A stretch of 64,000 nucleotides of DNA from Rhizobium sp. P38BS-XIX (GTDB taxonomy: Bacteria; Pseudomonadota; Alphaproteobacteria; Rhizobiales; Rhizobiaceae): the NCBI RefSeq assembly GCF_012641435.1, contig NZ_JABAIJ010000002.1:186001-250000 (forward strand), written 5' to 3'. Under the pieces are notes generated by a model. It was not told the DNA's origin, did not search any database, and was given only the letters and a program-made list of their open reading frames with translations. Both the position numbers and the translations under genes were made by a program. Positions 1-9,331 of this stretch are shown one piece after another. Each line of letters starts with the position of its first letter. Position 1 is the stretch's first letter.

Positions 1-2169
1 GAGCGTCCTGGCGAGAAGGTCACGTTCGCCGGTCAACAGATTGATGACGCCGTCAGGCACATCGGAGGTCTCGATCACCTGGTAAAGTCGAGCCGCGATT
101 AGCGGATGGCTTTGGGAGGCAATGGCGACGACGCGGTTGCCAAGCGCGATCGCCGGCAGGATCAGCGAAATCAGCGAAAGGAGAGGCGCTTCGTCCGGCG
201 CCACGATGCCAACTGTGCCGAAGGGTTCGTTGACTGTCATCGTCACATGGCGGGACTTGGTGGCCGTCACTGCGCCATCGAACTTGTCGGCCTGGGCGGC
301 ATACCAGAAGGCGCGGCGGATAGTCAGTTCAACTTCCTCTTCCGGCTTTGGGCTGGCGCCGGTCGCTGCGAGTGCCGCCACGAACTCACCGCGGCGCTGG
401 CTGAGGTTCTCGGCCAGAAAATAGAGCACTTGCGCACGGTTATGGGCCGTCACGCCACTCCAGGAGGTTGCCCTGTTGGCGGCTTCTACCGCATTTCGGA
501 TATCTTTGCGGTTGGCGAGCGCCGCCTGACCGAGAACCTGGCCGCCCTTGCCCGTAACAGTATAGCTTTGTCCGCCGTCGGCGCGGACTTGCTTGCCGCC
601 GATGTACAGCTTGGAGGTGACGTCGATATCCGCACCAACCTTGCCTGCAAAGGGCGTCACCAATGGCTTGAGAGACGGTTCCGGGCGAGGCTTCGCCTGC
701 TTGTCGGAGGACAGGGTCAGATATTCGCCCATACCGGAGCGTCCGCCTTCGCGGCCGAAGCCACTTTCGCGGTAGCCGCCGAAGGGAGCTGCCGCGTCGA
801 ACATGTTGGTGGCGTTGATCCATACGACGCCGGCCTTCACCTTGGCGGCAACTTCGATGGCGCGGTTGATGTTTTCCGACCAGACGGAGGCGGCGAGGCC
901 GTAACGCGTGTCGTTGGCGAGAGCCACGGCTTCGTCGAGCGTGCGGAACGTGCCGCTGGTGGCGACCGGGCCGAAGATCTCGACCTGCGAGACCAGATGG
1001 GCAGCCGCCGTGCCGGTGAAGAAGCCGGGCGCACAGAAGGAGCCTTTCTTCGGAAGGTCGATCGGCGCGAGGTTCAACGTCGCGCCCTCTTCCTCACCCT
1101 TGGCGAGCAAGGTCTTGATCCGCGAAAGCTGCTTGGCCGAGACAACCGCGCCGATATCCATTGTCTTGTCGAGCGGATCGCCGACACGCAGCGAGGCCAT
1201 GCGGCTTTTCAGCTTATCGAAGAATTTCGGCGCAATGCCTTCCTGCACGAGGATGCGTGAGCCGGCGCAGCAGACTTCCCCTTGATTGAACCAGATTGCG
1301 TCGACAACACCTTCGACGGCTGCGTCCAGGTCGGCGTCCTCAAGCACTATGAAAGGCGACTTGCCGCCAAGCTCCAGGCTCAGCTTCTTTCCAGAGCCGG
1401 CGATCTGACGGCGGATGATCCGGCCGACGTCGGTCGAGCCTGTAAAGGCGACCTTGTCGACATCAGGATGACCGGCGATAGCCCCACCCGTCTCACCATC
1501 GCCGTGGACGATGTTGACGACGCCAGGGGGCAGGCCGATCTCCTCCAGCACCTCGCCGAACGCGCAGGCAGTCAGCGGCGTCAGGTCGGCGGGCTTGAGG
1601 ACGACGGTGTTGCCAGCGGCAAGGGCTGGGGCGATCTTCCAGGCGAGCATCAGCAGCGGGAAGTTCCAGGGGATGATCTGGCCACAGACGCCAACGGCGA
1701 TGTGGTTGGGGAATTCGTCGGAAAGAATCTCGGCCCAGCCGGCATGGTGGTAGAAATGGCGCGCGACGAGTGGAATGTCGATATCGCGAGTCTCACGAAT
1801 CGTCTTGCCGTTGTCCATCGTCTCCAGCACGGAGAAGAAGCGTTCGCGTTTCTGGATGTGTCGCGCGATGGCGTAAAGATACTTGGCGCGCTCATGAGCT
1901 GGCAGTGCTGACCATTTCGGGAAGGCGGCGCGAGCGGCATTTACGGCGGCCGAGACATCGTCGACCGTACCCTTGGCGATGCGGGCGATGATTTCGTCAG
2001 TCGCCGGGTTGATGACGTCGATCAACGTACCCTCGACAGCCGTGAACTTGCCGTTGATGTAGTGGCCGATGCCGGCTGACCGCGCCTGCAGCCAGTCCTT
2101 GACCTCGGAATTGCTTTCGGGAGCGGGACCGTAATCCATGGTTTGCATGATATCCTTGATGGAAGGCAT
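1..2169 (-). CDS. Tandem (fused) aldehyde dehydrogenase, 3' end outside window
   Basis: NAD(P)-dependent aldehyde dehydrogenase, probably oxidising the aldehyde released by the DeoC aldolase encoded just upstream. The frame is open for 723 codons from the ATG at 2169 to the left edge. Residues 1 to about 480 form one complete ALDH domain, with the conserved IIPWNFPLLM segment, the GSTDVG cofactor-loop region, the ELGGKSPFIV catalytic-glutamate region and the catalytic cysteine in NQGEVCCAGSR. After a linker at about residues 500-520 a second ALDH-like domain begins (VTGKGGQVLG, then NEPFGTVGIVAPDEAPLL) and is cut by the window edge before its cysteine would appear. Normal ALDHs are about 490 residues, so this is a double-domain protein. 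It starts 13 bp after deoC and is the last visible gene of the operon. Family is certain; the substrate is inferred. Confidence 0.93.
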   Translation of the reverse strand, partial: MPSIKDIMQTMDYGPAPESNSEVKDWLQARSAGIGHYINGKFTAVEGTLIDVINPATDEIIARIAKGTVDDVSAAVNAARAAFPKWSALPAHERAKYLYAIARHIQKRERFFSVLETMDNGKTIRETRDIDIPLVARHFYHHAGWAEILSDEFPNHIAVGVCGQIIPWNFPLLMLAWKIAPALAAGNTVVLKPADLTPLTACAFGEVLEEIGLPPGVVNIVHGDGETGGAIAGHPDVDKVAFTGSTDVGRIIRRQIAGSGKKLSLELGGKSPFIVLEDADLDAAVEGVVDAIWFNQGEVCCAGSRILVQEGIAPKFFDKLKSRMASLRVGDPLDKTMDIGAVVSAKQLSRIKTLLAKGEEEGATLNLAPIDLPKKGSFCAPGFFTGTAAAHLVSQVEIFGPVATSGTFRTLDEAVALANDTRYGLAASVWSENINRAIEVAAKVKAGVVWINATNMFDAAAPFGGYRESGFGREGGRSGMGEYLTLSSDKQAKPRPEPSLKPLVTPFAGKVGADIDVTSKLYIGGKQVRADGGQSYTVTGKGGQVLGQAALANRKDIRNAVEAANRATSWSGVTAHNRAQVLYFLAENLSQRRGEFVAALAATGASPKPEEEVELTIRRAFWYAAQADKFDGAVTATKSRHVTMTVNEPFGTVGIVAPDEAPLLSLISLILPAIALGNRVVAIASQSHPLIAARLYQVIETSDVPDGVINLLTGERDLLARTL

Positions 2170-2182
2170 GGTGGTCATTTCC

Positions 2183-3136
2183 TCAAGCCAGCGCGTGGCG
2201 GTTGGCGGCCGAATACCGGCCTGTCAGATGATGTTCGAGCTGGCGTTCGATATCGCCGAGCATGGAAGAGGCGCCGATGCGGAAGAGATCGGGCATGGTG
2301 AAGCGGGTGCCGAGTTCTTCCTTCATCAGGATCAGCCAGTTGATTGCGTCTTTGGCGGTCTTGAGGCCGCCGGCCGGCTTGAATCCGACAATCTGGCCGG
2401 TGAGGTCGCGATAGTCGCGCAGCGCGCGCACCATGGTCAGCGATACGGGAAGGGTGGCGTTGATTTCTTCCTTGCCGGTTGAAGTCTTGATGAAGTCCGC
2501 GCCTGCCTGCATGGCGACCATCGAGGCCTTGTAGACGTTGGATAGCGAGCGCAGGTCGCCGGTCGCCAGGATTGCCTTCATGTGGGCCGGGCCACAGGTC
2601 TCGCGCATGGCGCTGATTTCGTCGTAGAGCGCAGTCCAGTTGCCGGTCAGCACGTGCTCGCGGGTAATGACGATGTCGATCTCGCTGGCACCCTGCTCGA
2701 CGGCATAGCGGATTTCGGCCAGCCGAATGGGGAGGGGAGTAAGGCCAGCCGGAAAGCCCGTCGCAACCGACGCAACGGGAATGCCGGAATTGCCGAGCGC
2801 CTTGACAGCATGCGGCACCATCGTCGGATAGACGCAGACGGCGCCGACGGTAAGCCTGTCGAGGCCGAGACCTCCCAGCAGGTCGGTGCGAATGGGGGCC
2901 TTCGCCTTGGCGCAGAGGCGCTGGACACGGCCTTGCGTATCGTCGCCGGCGAGCGTCGTCAGGTCGATGCACGTGATAGCGCGCAGGAGCCAGGCGGCCT
3001 GCCACTCCTTCTTAACGGTGCGGCGCGTGACGAGTGTCGAGGCACGACGTTCCGTGGCGCTGAGATTGACCGCGTGGCCTTCGAACCAGTCGGTTGTCAG
3101 GGGTGTGCCCTGCGGACGGGGAAAATGCTCTGTCAT
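2183..3136 (-). CDS. deoC: Deoxyribose-phosphate aldolase (DERA), animal-like type
   Basis: Class I aldolase that cleaves 2-deoxyribose-5-phosphate to acetaldehyde and glyceraldehyde-3-phosphate. Seen: the Schiff-base motif ADFIKTSTGK (Lys about residue 217), the second lysine in VGFKPAGGLKTAKDA (about 253), the aspartate in SEIDIVI (about 154), and a C-terminal tail ending in HHLTGRYSA. At 317 residues it is longer than the E. coli enzyme (259), and its N-terminal RRTVKKEWQAAWLL block resembles animal DERA. I chose ATG 3136; a GTG at 3181 would add 15 residues but overlaps the permease gene. The neighbouring kinase, dehydrogenase and ALDH suggest that DERA processes the phosphorylated and oxidised transport substrate, with the ALDH removing acetaldehyde. 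Function is strongly supported; the pathway is inferred. Confidence 0.95.
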   Translation of the reverse strand: MTEHFPRPQGTPLTTDWFEGHAVNLSATERRASTLVTRRTVKKEWQAAWLLRAITCIDLTTLAGDDTQGRVQRLCAKAKAPIRTDLLGGLGLDRLTVGAVCVYPTMVPHAVKALGNSGIPVASVATGFPAGLTPLPIRLAEIRYAVEQGASEIDIVITREHVLTGNWTALYDEISAMRETCGPAHMKAILATGDLRSLSNVYKASMVAMQAGADFIKTSTGKEEINATLPVSLTMVRALRDYRDLTGQIVGFKPAGGLKTAKDAINWLILMKEELGTRFTMPDLFRIGASSMLGDIERQLEHHLTGRYSAANRHALA

Positions 3137-3167
3137 AGGTGTTGTCCGGTCTTTGAGCGTGCGGGCA

Positions 3168-4169
3168 TCAGCCCCGGCCACGGCGAATGTCGATGAAGCG
3201 GTTGAGCAGGATGGCGGCCACGATGATGAGCCCTGTGACCGTCATCTGGTAGAACGAACCGAGGCCGAGCAGGTTGAAGATGTTGCGCAGCACCTGCAGC
3301 AGCATCACCGCAAAGAAGGTGCCCAGCACACCGCCGCGGCCGCCGAAAAGCGAGGTGCCGCCGAGGACGACGGCCGCGATGGCGTCGAGTTCGAGGCCCT
3401 GGGCTGCCGTCGGCTGGCCGATGCGCAGGCGCGAGGTCAGCAGGATGCCAGCAAGCGCGCTCATGATTCCTGAGACCGTGAAGACGAGGATCAGAATGCG
3501 GGTGGTGGGCAGGCCGGAGAGGCGCGCGGCTTCCGCATTACCTCCCGTCGCATAGACGGATTCACCAAAGACGGTGAGCCGAAGGATACCGCCGGCTATG
3601 ATGCACAGCACGACGAAGATCAAGCCCATGGTGCTGATGGAGGCACCAGGCAGAATGGAGATCATGGTCGAGGAGATCGAGCCAAAAGACGGTGGCAGGC
3701 CGGAGACTGGCACACCATCCGTTAGGAGGTAGGTAATGCCGCGGAAGGAGACGAGGCCGGCGAGCGAGACGATGAAGCTCGGCACCTCGGCAATCGCCGT
3801 GATCAGGCCGATGACAGCGCCTGCGAAGGCGCCGACAAGGATCGTCAGCAAGAGGGCAGGAGCGATCGGCATCCCGGCTGCCAGCAGCACGGCAACCAGC
3901 ATGCCCGACAGCGCAGTGACGGAACCGACGGAGAGATCGATGTTGCCGGTGAGAATGACGAACGTCATGCCGATGGCGACGACGCCCGTGACGGCCGCCT
4001 GCTGGAACAGGTTGGCGATATTAACCGGCGTCAGGAAATTCGGCGACAGGATTGCGGCAATGGCGACCACCACCAGGAAGATCACGATGAAATTGTATTC
4101 GATCGCCAGATCGATCAGGCGGCGCGAGGAGCTTTGCATCGGCGGCGTCCCAGTAACGGTGTCAGTCAT
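3168..4169 (-). CDS. ABC sugar transporter permease (RbsC family)
   Basis: Inner-membrane permease of a carbohydrate ABC importer of the CUT2 (ribose/xylose) class. The 333-residue protein is almost entirely hydrophobic, with about ten predicted membrane spans, and carries the family patterns GNIDLSVGSVTALSG near residue 75 and VLGGTSLFGGRGGVLGT near 265. The start ATG at 4169 overlaps the end of the ATPase gene by 8 bp, and the end lies just before deoC, so it is translationally coupled on both sides. It should form a homodimer with two copies of the ATPase and receive substrate from the periplasmic protein encoded at the operon head. The substrate cannot be read from the sequence; a pentose, pentitol or deoxy-derivative is inferred from the enzymes. 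Confidence 0.93.
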   Translation of the reverse strand: MTDTVTGTPPMQSSSRRLIDLAIEYNFIVIFLVVVAIAAILSPNFLTPVNIANLFQQAAVTGVVAIGMTFVILTGNIDLSVGSVTALSGMLVAVLLAAGMPIAPALLLTILVGAFAGAVIGLITAIAEVPSFIVSLAGLVSFRGITYLLTDGVPVSGLPPSFGSISSTMISILPGASISTMGLIFVVLCIIAGGILRLTVFGESVYATGGNAEAARLSGLPTTRILILVFTVSGIMSALAGILLTSRLRIGQPTAAQGLELDAIAAVVLGGTSLFGGRGGVLGTFFAVMLLQVLRNIFNLLGLGSFYQMTVTGLIIVAAILLNRFIDIRRGRG

Positions 4170-5652
4170 GGTAGTCTTCTCCCAGAATCTGGTGCTTCAG
4201 GATGGTATCCTGATCGGTCTTTGCCGGATCGAACCGGGCGATGTTGCGGCCTTCGTGGAAGACCCAGATGGTATCGCAGGCGGCGTAGAGTTCCTCCAGC
4301 TCGGAGGAGGCGACGATGACGGCCGCGCCCTTGGAAGCGAGCTGATCGACCAGCCGGTAGAGGTCCGCCTTGGCACCGATGTCGAGGCCACGGGATGGTT
4401 CGTCGAGCAGCAGCAACTGAGCGCCCTTAATGATCCATTTGGCCAGCACGACCTTTTGCTGGTTGCCACCCGAGAGCTGGATGACTTTCTGCTCCGGCGC
4501 GCCGTACTTGGTGGACAGCTGTTTGAGAACGGGGATCGTCTGTGCCTTCATCTGCGCGTGGCGAGCGAAGAGTTGGCCCTGCATGGTCGGCAGCATTGCG
4601 TTGCGATAGATGGGCGCGTCCAGGATCAGGCCTTCCGTCTTGCGGCTTTCCGGCACGAGGCCGAGGCCGGCGCTGATCGCATCGCGCGGGGACTTCGGCT
4701 TGAAGGTTTTGCCATGAAGCGTCATCTGCGCGTTGCTGCTGTCGGCACCGAAGAGCGCCTTCAGGAAGGAAGTGCGCCCGGAGCCGTTCAGGCCGGTCAA
4801 CCCGGCGATCTCGCCGCGGCGCAGCTCGAAATCCCTTATATCGAGACCGTGCGCGCCTGTCAGCCGGTCGACTTTCAGAACGACCTCACCGGTGACCGGT
4901 GCGCGGTCCAGCCGCTCGACGAGGGCGCGGTTACGGCCAAGGATGGCCTCGACCAGCGCGCTGTCGGGCGTGCCTTCGACCGGGAAGGTTTCGATGGTCT
5001 GGCCGCCGCGCAGGACGGTAACGCGGTCGCCGATCTCGCGCAATTCGCCGAGCCGATGGCTGACATAGAGGATGGCGACCCCTTGTGCGGTCAGCTCGCG
5101 GATGACCCGGAATACGGCCTTGAGTTCGGTCTCATTGAGCGCGGCCGACGGCTCGTCCATGATGATGACCTTGGCATCACGGGTGAGCGAGCGGGCGATG
5201 GCCGTGAGCTGCTGGTTTGCGATCGACAGGCTGCCGACGCGGTCGTCCGGCGAGAAGGTGGCGCCGACGCGGGCGAGGGCTTCCCTCGCACGCAGGCGGC
5301 GGTTGCTTTTCCTCAGGAAGCCGTAGCTCGCAGGTGGGTGGCCAAGGAACAGGTTCTCGGCGACGGTGAGCTGCGGTACGAGGTCGAGCTCCTGATAAAT
5401 CATCGAAATGCCGGAGGCTGCGGCCTCGGCTGGCGCCCTGAAATTCACCTTGACGCCATCGACCCTGATCTCACCGTCAGATGGCGACAAGGCTCCGGCA
5501 ATCAGCTTCAGGAAGGTCGACTTGCCGGCGCCGTTGGCGCCCAGCAGGCAGTGGACCTCGCCCTTGCGAACGGTCAGGTTTGCGTCCGCCAGCGCCACGA
5601 TCTCCGGCGGAAAGCGCTTCGACAGGCGTTCGATTTGAAGCACGTCCTCCAT
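4162..5652 (-). CDS. ABC sugar transporter ATP-binding protein (RbsA/MglA type)
   Basis: Two-domain ATPase (496 residues) energising the CUT2 importer. The first half has Walker A GANGAGKST and Walker B VIIMDEPSA, with a divergent signature (LSIANQQ). The second half has a degenerate Walker A (GLNGSGRTS), a good signature LSGGNQQK and Walker B LLLDEPSRG. This asymmetry, one canonical and one altered nucleotide site, is usual for RbsA/MglA proteins. The start ATG at 5652 overlaps the stop of the upstream regulator (TGATG) and the stop overlaps the permease start, so translation is coupled through the block. Confidence 0.94.
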   Translation of the reverse strand: MEDVLQIERLSKRFPPEIVALADANLTVRKGEVHCLLGANGAGKSTFLKLIAGALSPSDGEIRVDGVKVNFRAPAEAAASGISMIYQELDLVPQLTVAENLFLGHPPASYGFLRKSNRRLRAREALARVGATFSPDDRVGSLSIANQQLTAIARSLTRDAKVIIMDEPSAALNETELKAVFRVIRELTAQGVAILYVSHRLGELREIGDRVTVLRGGQTIETFPVEGTPDSALVEAILGRNRALVERLDRAPVTGEVVLKVDRLTGAHGLDIRDFELRRGEIAGLTGLNGSGRTSFLKALFGADSSNAQMTLHGKTFKPKSPRDAISAGLGLVPESRKTEGLILDAPIYRNAMLPTMQGQLFARHAQMKAQTIPVLKQLSTKYGAPEQKVIQLSGGNQQKVVLAKWIIKGAQLLLLDEPSRGLDIGAKADLYRLVDQLASKGAAVIVASSELEELYAACDTIWVFHEGRNIARFDPAKTDQDTILKHQILGEDYHD

Positions 5653-6638
5653 CAGGCAGTCTCCTCCAGTATTCTGAGAGCGGTCCCCTCGTCTGTGACG
5701 AGGTCCGTCACGTAGCCGGCCCTTAGACCGGCGGCCGCAATCAGATGCTTGTCTTCGCCGGCGGCGACGCCGATCACCCTTTCTTTTCGCGACAGCGCCT
5801 CGAGCCGAAGGCCGATTGTACGGTCATCCAGATTGCGATCGGCGATACGACCCTTGGCGTCTACGAAGCGCCCCATGATATCGCCGACGGAATTCAGATC
5901 CCGCAGGACGGCAATGTCGTTCTCGTCGAGATAGCCGGAGCCGAGCAGCACCGACTGGTGGCTGAGGCCGCCCATGCCGAAGCAGATGACCGGCGCCTCC
6001 TCTGCCAGCTGCATCACCCGCGAGATAATCGGATCCTGCTCCAGCGCGTCGCGGGTCGAGCGTGAACCGAGGATGGCAGGCACCGGCAGGAGGATGGCGC
6101 GGCCACCTGCGGACTGCGCGAATTCCTCAGCGACCGCCGAATTGCGGCTGGTGGTCGTCGTCAGCGCCGTGGAACCATTGACCATTACCACGTTGAGGCC
6201 GGGGCACCAGTCCTTCGGCAAAGCGCGGGCAACGGCTGCCATGGTGCGGCCCCAGCTGACGCCCATCAGTGCGGGCTTTGGGCTAAGGCTGGCGAGATGC
6301 GTGGCGGCCGCCTGGGCGACGCTGTCGATGATCAGCGTCTGATCGTCGATCTCGCCAGTGGGTACGACAATTGCCTCGCGGACGCCGAACCGGCGGTGCA
6401 GCTCAACCTCGAGCGAAGTGCGGCGTCCAGCTCGCGGCGTGATTTCGATGCGCACGACACCGGTTTCCTTGGCCTCCGTCAGTAGCCGACCGACCTGCCA
6501 GCGGGTGAGACCGAGTTCGCTGGCAATCTGGGCCTGGGTGCGGTCGAGGTCGTAATAGAGCTTGGCCACCTGGATCATCAGATGGTCGCGTTGCTCGTTG
6601 ATCGGCAAGCGTGCGGAGTAGGGGTTTCTGTCGCTCAT
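5652..6638 (-). CDS. SorC/DeoR-type sugar-binding transcriptional regulator
   Basis: Transcriptional regulator of 328 residues, probably controlling its own operon in response to a phosphorylated sugar. The N-terminus has a helix-turn-helix at about residues 33-55 (TQAQIASELGLTRWQVGRLL). The rest is the SorC sugar-binding domain of the NagB/RpiA fold, with VSWGRTMAAVARAL, CFGMGGL and GVAAGEDKHLIAAAGLRAG. It lies inside the operon, overlapping the kinase stop and the ATPase start by one base each. Known SorC relatives bind palindromes near their promoters; the 15-bp palindrome at 10370-10384 is the obvious candidate. Repressor or activator action cannot be decided from sequence. Confidence 0.9.
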   Translation of the reverse strand: MSDRNPYSARLPINEQRDHLMIQVAKLYYDLDRTQAQIASELGLTRWQVGRLLTEAKETGVVRIEITPRAGRRTSLEVELHRRFGVREAIVVPTGEIDDQTLIIDSVAQAAATHLASLSPKPALMGVSWGRTMAAVARALPKDWCPGLNVVMVNGSTALTTTTSRNSAVAEEFAQSAGGRAILLPVPAILGSRSTRDALEQDPIISRVMQLAEEAPVICFGMGGLSHQSVLLGSGYLDENDIAVLRDLNSVGDIMGRFVDAKGRIADRNLDDRTIGLRLEALSRKERVIGVAAGEDKHLIAAAGLRAGYVTDLVTDEGTALRILEETA

Positions 6639-8152
6639 CAGTGCGGCCCCATCTGGCGATGAGCGAGGTGATGCAGCACGGGGCGCAGGTGCTCAGTTGT
6701 CTCGCGGTAGAGTGGCAGCATACCGGCGAACCAATCGGCGCGGCGCGGATCGGGCTTGAGCTCGATGCCCGGCACGACGCAGGCCTTCGCAGCGGATTGC
6801 AAGTTGGGAAAAACGCCGATCGCCGATGCGGCCGCGACAGCGGTGCCGACCAAAGAGAGATTGTCCTCGCGCACCACCTGCACCGGCAGGCTCATGGCGT
6901 CGACAGTCGCTTGCAGCCAGGCGGGGTTCTTGACGATGCCGCCCGCCATCATGACCCGGGCGATGGAAACGCCGCGAGATTTCAGCACGGAGATGACGTT
7001 GGCCGACCCGAGCGCAATGGAATCAATCGCAGCGGCGTAAATATCGGCGCGGGTGTGCCCAAGCGTGAGGCCCATCAGCGCGCCGCGCAGCGCGCCATCG
7101 CGATAGGGCGTGCGGTTGCCCATCATGTAGTCAAGGGCCAGCAGGCCATCGGAATGGTCGGGCTTGGCGGCGACCCTTGATATCAGCGCGGCATGGCCTT
7201 CACGGTCGAGGCCGAATATCTCGCCGGCCAGCCAGTTGAGCATTGAGCCGGCGGCGACCTGGCCGCATTCGACGAGCCAGCGGCCATCGGTCAGCGCATT
7301 GGGGTAAGGTCCCCAGAAACCGGACACGTCGCCTTCTTCAGCCAACTGTACCAGCTGGACGATGGAGGTGCCGCCGATGAACAGCATGCCGCCAGGTTCG
7401 ACCGTGTCTGCCCCGAGAATTCCGATGTGGGCGTCGATGCCGCCCTGGGCGACGACTGGACAATTCTCAAGTCCGAAATCGGCCGCCATCTCGGGACGCA
7501 GCATGCCGATGACGCCGCCAACGGGGACGATGCGTTGCGGCAGCTTTCCGATGAGATCGGGAATGCCAAGCGCTTCGTAGATCTCGGGCACGAAGCGATG
7601 GCCTTCGCTGTCATAGTTCCATTTGCAAGCTGCGTTCATGCGCGAGCCGACCCATTCGCCGGTCAGGTCGAAATTCACGTAGTCGAGCGCCTCGCAGACC
7701 ACCTCGGCCTTCGCCCAGACATCCGGCTGGTTGCGCTTCAGCCACATGGACTTCGGCACAAGCCATTCTACGGCATCGGAACCTCCGCAAAAGCGCATGA
7801 CGGGATGGTCTAGTGTCGCGGTGCGGTCGCTCTCGGCCTGGGCGCGGCAATCCATCCACAGGAGGGCAGGCGACAGAGGCGTGCCGTCGCGCTGGCAGAC
7901 CGCCACAGTGGAGGACGTCGTGGCACAGCAGACGGCGTCGATTGTCGTGCGATCGGTCTTTTGCAGGACGGCACGGCCGGCTTTCCGAAGGGCTGCGCGC
8001 CAGTCCCCAGGCGATTGCTCGGCCCAACCGGCGCGTGGGTACTGCGTTGAATAGGAAGCTTCCGCCTGACCGAGCATGCGGCGATGGTCCGTGTCATAAA
8101 CGCCCGCCCTGACGCCGCCTGTTCCGAAATCGAAGCTCAGTATGTGAGCCAT
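6638..8152 (-). CDS. FGGY-family carbohydrate kinase
   Basis: ATP-dependent kinase phosphorylating a sugar or polyol, 504 residues, the usual length for FGGY kinases. Seen: the N-terminal phosphate motif LSFDFGTGGVRAGVYD, the catalytic-base region VAQGGIDAHIGILGA near residue 240, the second-domain pattern MLFIGGTSIVQL, and the C-terminal VMMAGGIVKNPAWLQ adenosine motif. Relatives include xylulokinase, ribulokinase and erythritol kinase, and the sequence does not fix the substrate. Its place between a polyol-phosphate-like dehydrogenase and a SorC regulator resembles erythritol and pentitol operons. The stop overlaps the regulator start; 60 bp separate it from the upstream dehydrogenase gene. 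Confidence 0.92.
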   Translation of the reverse strand: MAHILSFDFGTGGVRAGVYDTDHRRMLGQAEASYSTQYPRAGWAEQSPGDWRAALRKAGRAVLQKTDRTTIDAVCCATTSSTVAVCQRDGTPLSPALLWMDCRAQAESDRTATLDHPVMRFCGGSDAVEWLVPKSMWLKRNQPDVWAKAEVVCEALDYVNFDLTGEWVGSRMNAACKWNYDSEGHRFVPEIYEALGIPDLIGKLPQRIVPVGGVIGMLRPEMAADFGLENCPVVAQGGIDAHIGILGADTVEPGGMLFIGGTSIVQLVQLAEEGDVSGFWGPYPNALTDGRWLVECGQVAAGSMLNWLAGEIFGLDREGHAALISRVAAKPDHSDGLLALDYMMGNRTPYRDGALRGALMGLTLGHTRADIYAAAIDSIALGSANVISVLKSRGVSIARVMMAGGIVKNPAWLQATVDAMSLPVQVVREDNLSLVGTAVAAASAIGVFPNLQSAAKACVVPGIELKPDPRRADWFAGMLPLYRETTEHLRPVLHHLAHRQMGPH

Positions 8153-8212
8153 GCAGTCTCTCCTCCAACCTTATTCTCCGGACGGTCCCGGCCTTGCGGC
8201 CGGGACAGCCGA

Positions 8213-9235
8213 TCAGGGCCGGAACATGATCTTCGAAAAGTAAAAGCTGCGATCCGTCCTGATGCGCTCGAATATTTGAGGCAGCTCCTCCAGCCCCTGT
8301 TCGTGCGTGATCATGAATTCCCATTTCAGCGCGCCGCTGGCAAGCTTGTCCAGCGTCACCGTCCATTGTGGACCTGGATAGGGGGCTCCAAAAGAGTTCC
8401 ACGAGCCGTGCAGCGAGATTTCCTGGCGTAGAAAATGCTGGAAGGAAGCGTTTGACAACGGGACTTCACCGACTGGAATGCCGATGAAGACGACATGGCC
8501 GGCGGGGGCCGCAAGCTTGACGGCTGCGTTGATCGAACTCGGATGGCCGGCCGCCTCAACGATGATATTGGCAAGCAGGCCCTTCGGGATTTCACCGTCC
8601 GGCAGGAACGTGTGGGTTGCGCCAGCTTCGCGGGCCATGGCAAGCTTTGCCTCGGAGACGTCGATCGCTAAGACCTCGGTCGCGCCCATCAGCAGCATCC
8701 ACTGGATGGCGAAGAGCCCGATGGGACCACAGCCGATGACGGCGCCGCGGTCGCCCATCTTTACACCGCCGGCCTTCCAGATCGCATGCAGCGCAATCGA
8801 GGCCGGATCGACCATAGCGGCGGCGCGGGGGTCGCAACCTTCAGGGACTTTCAAAAGGTTGGCGACGGGTGCGCAGACATATTCCGCGTAGGCGCCGTCG
8901 CGGCGGGAACCGAAATAATCATAGTCGCGGCAGCGCGAGAAATTGCCGGTGGCGCACTGGTCGCACTTGCCGCAGGGCAGCATGGGTGGAACGGTGACGA
9001 GATCGCCGACCGAAAAGCCATGCACTTCGGGCCCGATTTCCTCGATGCGGCCGGAGAATTCATGCCCGCAGACGATCGGCATCTTGTGCGCGCCCTTGAT
9101 CAGCATGCGCGGCAGGTCCGAGCCGCATACGCCGACGGCCGCCACCCGGAGCAGGACTTCGCCGACTTTGGGCTCGGGCTTGGCCACGTCCTCCAGCCTG
9201 ATGTCTCCCGGTGTGTAAAGTACGGCTGCACGCAT
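8213..9235 (-). CDS. Zinc-dependent medium-chain dehydrogenase (GatD/sorbitol dehydrogenase type)
   Basis: NAD(P)+-dependent oxidation of a polyol or polyol phosphate to the keto form. The 340-residue protein has catalytic-zinc ligands in GVCGSDLPR and CGHEFSG, four structural-zinc cysteines in PCGKCDQCATGNFSRC, and a Rossmann motif GCGPIGLFA near residue 168. The N-terminus (YTPGDIRLEDVAKPEP) and GSDLPRMLIKGAHKMP resemble galactitol-1-phosphate 5-dehydrogenase, which fits an enzyme acting after the FGGY kinase. It is the second gene of the operon. Alternatives are threonine-dehydrogenase-like or sorbitol dehydrogenase activity on the free polyol. Confidence 0.9.
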   Translation of the reverse strand: MRAAVLYTPGDIRLEDVAKPEPKVGEVLLRVAAVGVCGSDLPRMLIKGAHKMPIVCGHEFSGRIEEIGPEVHGFSVGDLVTVPPMLPCGKCDQCATGNFSRCRDYDYFGSRRDGAYAEYVCAPVANLLKVPEGCDPRAAAMVDPASIALHAIWKAGGVKMGDRGAVIGCGPIGLFAIQWMLLMGATEVLAIDVSEAKLAMAREAGATHTFLPDGEIPKGLLANIIVEAAGHPSSINAAVKLAAPAGHVVFIGIPVGEVPLSNASFQHFLRQEISLHGSWNSFGAPYPGPQWTVTLDKLASGALKWEFMITHEQGLEELPQIFERIRTDRSFYFSKIMFRP

Positions 9236-9331
9236 GGTATCGGTCCTTGAACATGAAAGAGAAAGATGCCGCCGATGGTTCGGCGGCGACTTACCTGAAG
9301 GGGCGCACCCCTCCAGGCGGTTTGGGAGGCA

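Noticed and set aside
106..1260. Long plus-strand open frame opposite the aldehyde dehydrogenase
   Set aside because: It is the antisense shadow of the high-G+C ALDH gene; the minus strand carries a full set of ALDH motifs and the plus frame shows none.
3736..5715. 659-codon plus-strand frame over the permease and ATPase genes
   Set aside because: It lies wholly antisense to two well-supported ABC genes and has no recognisable domain or ribosome site.
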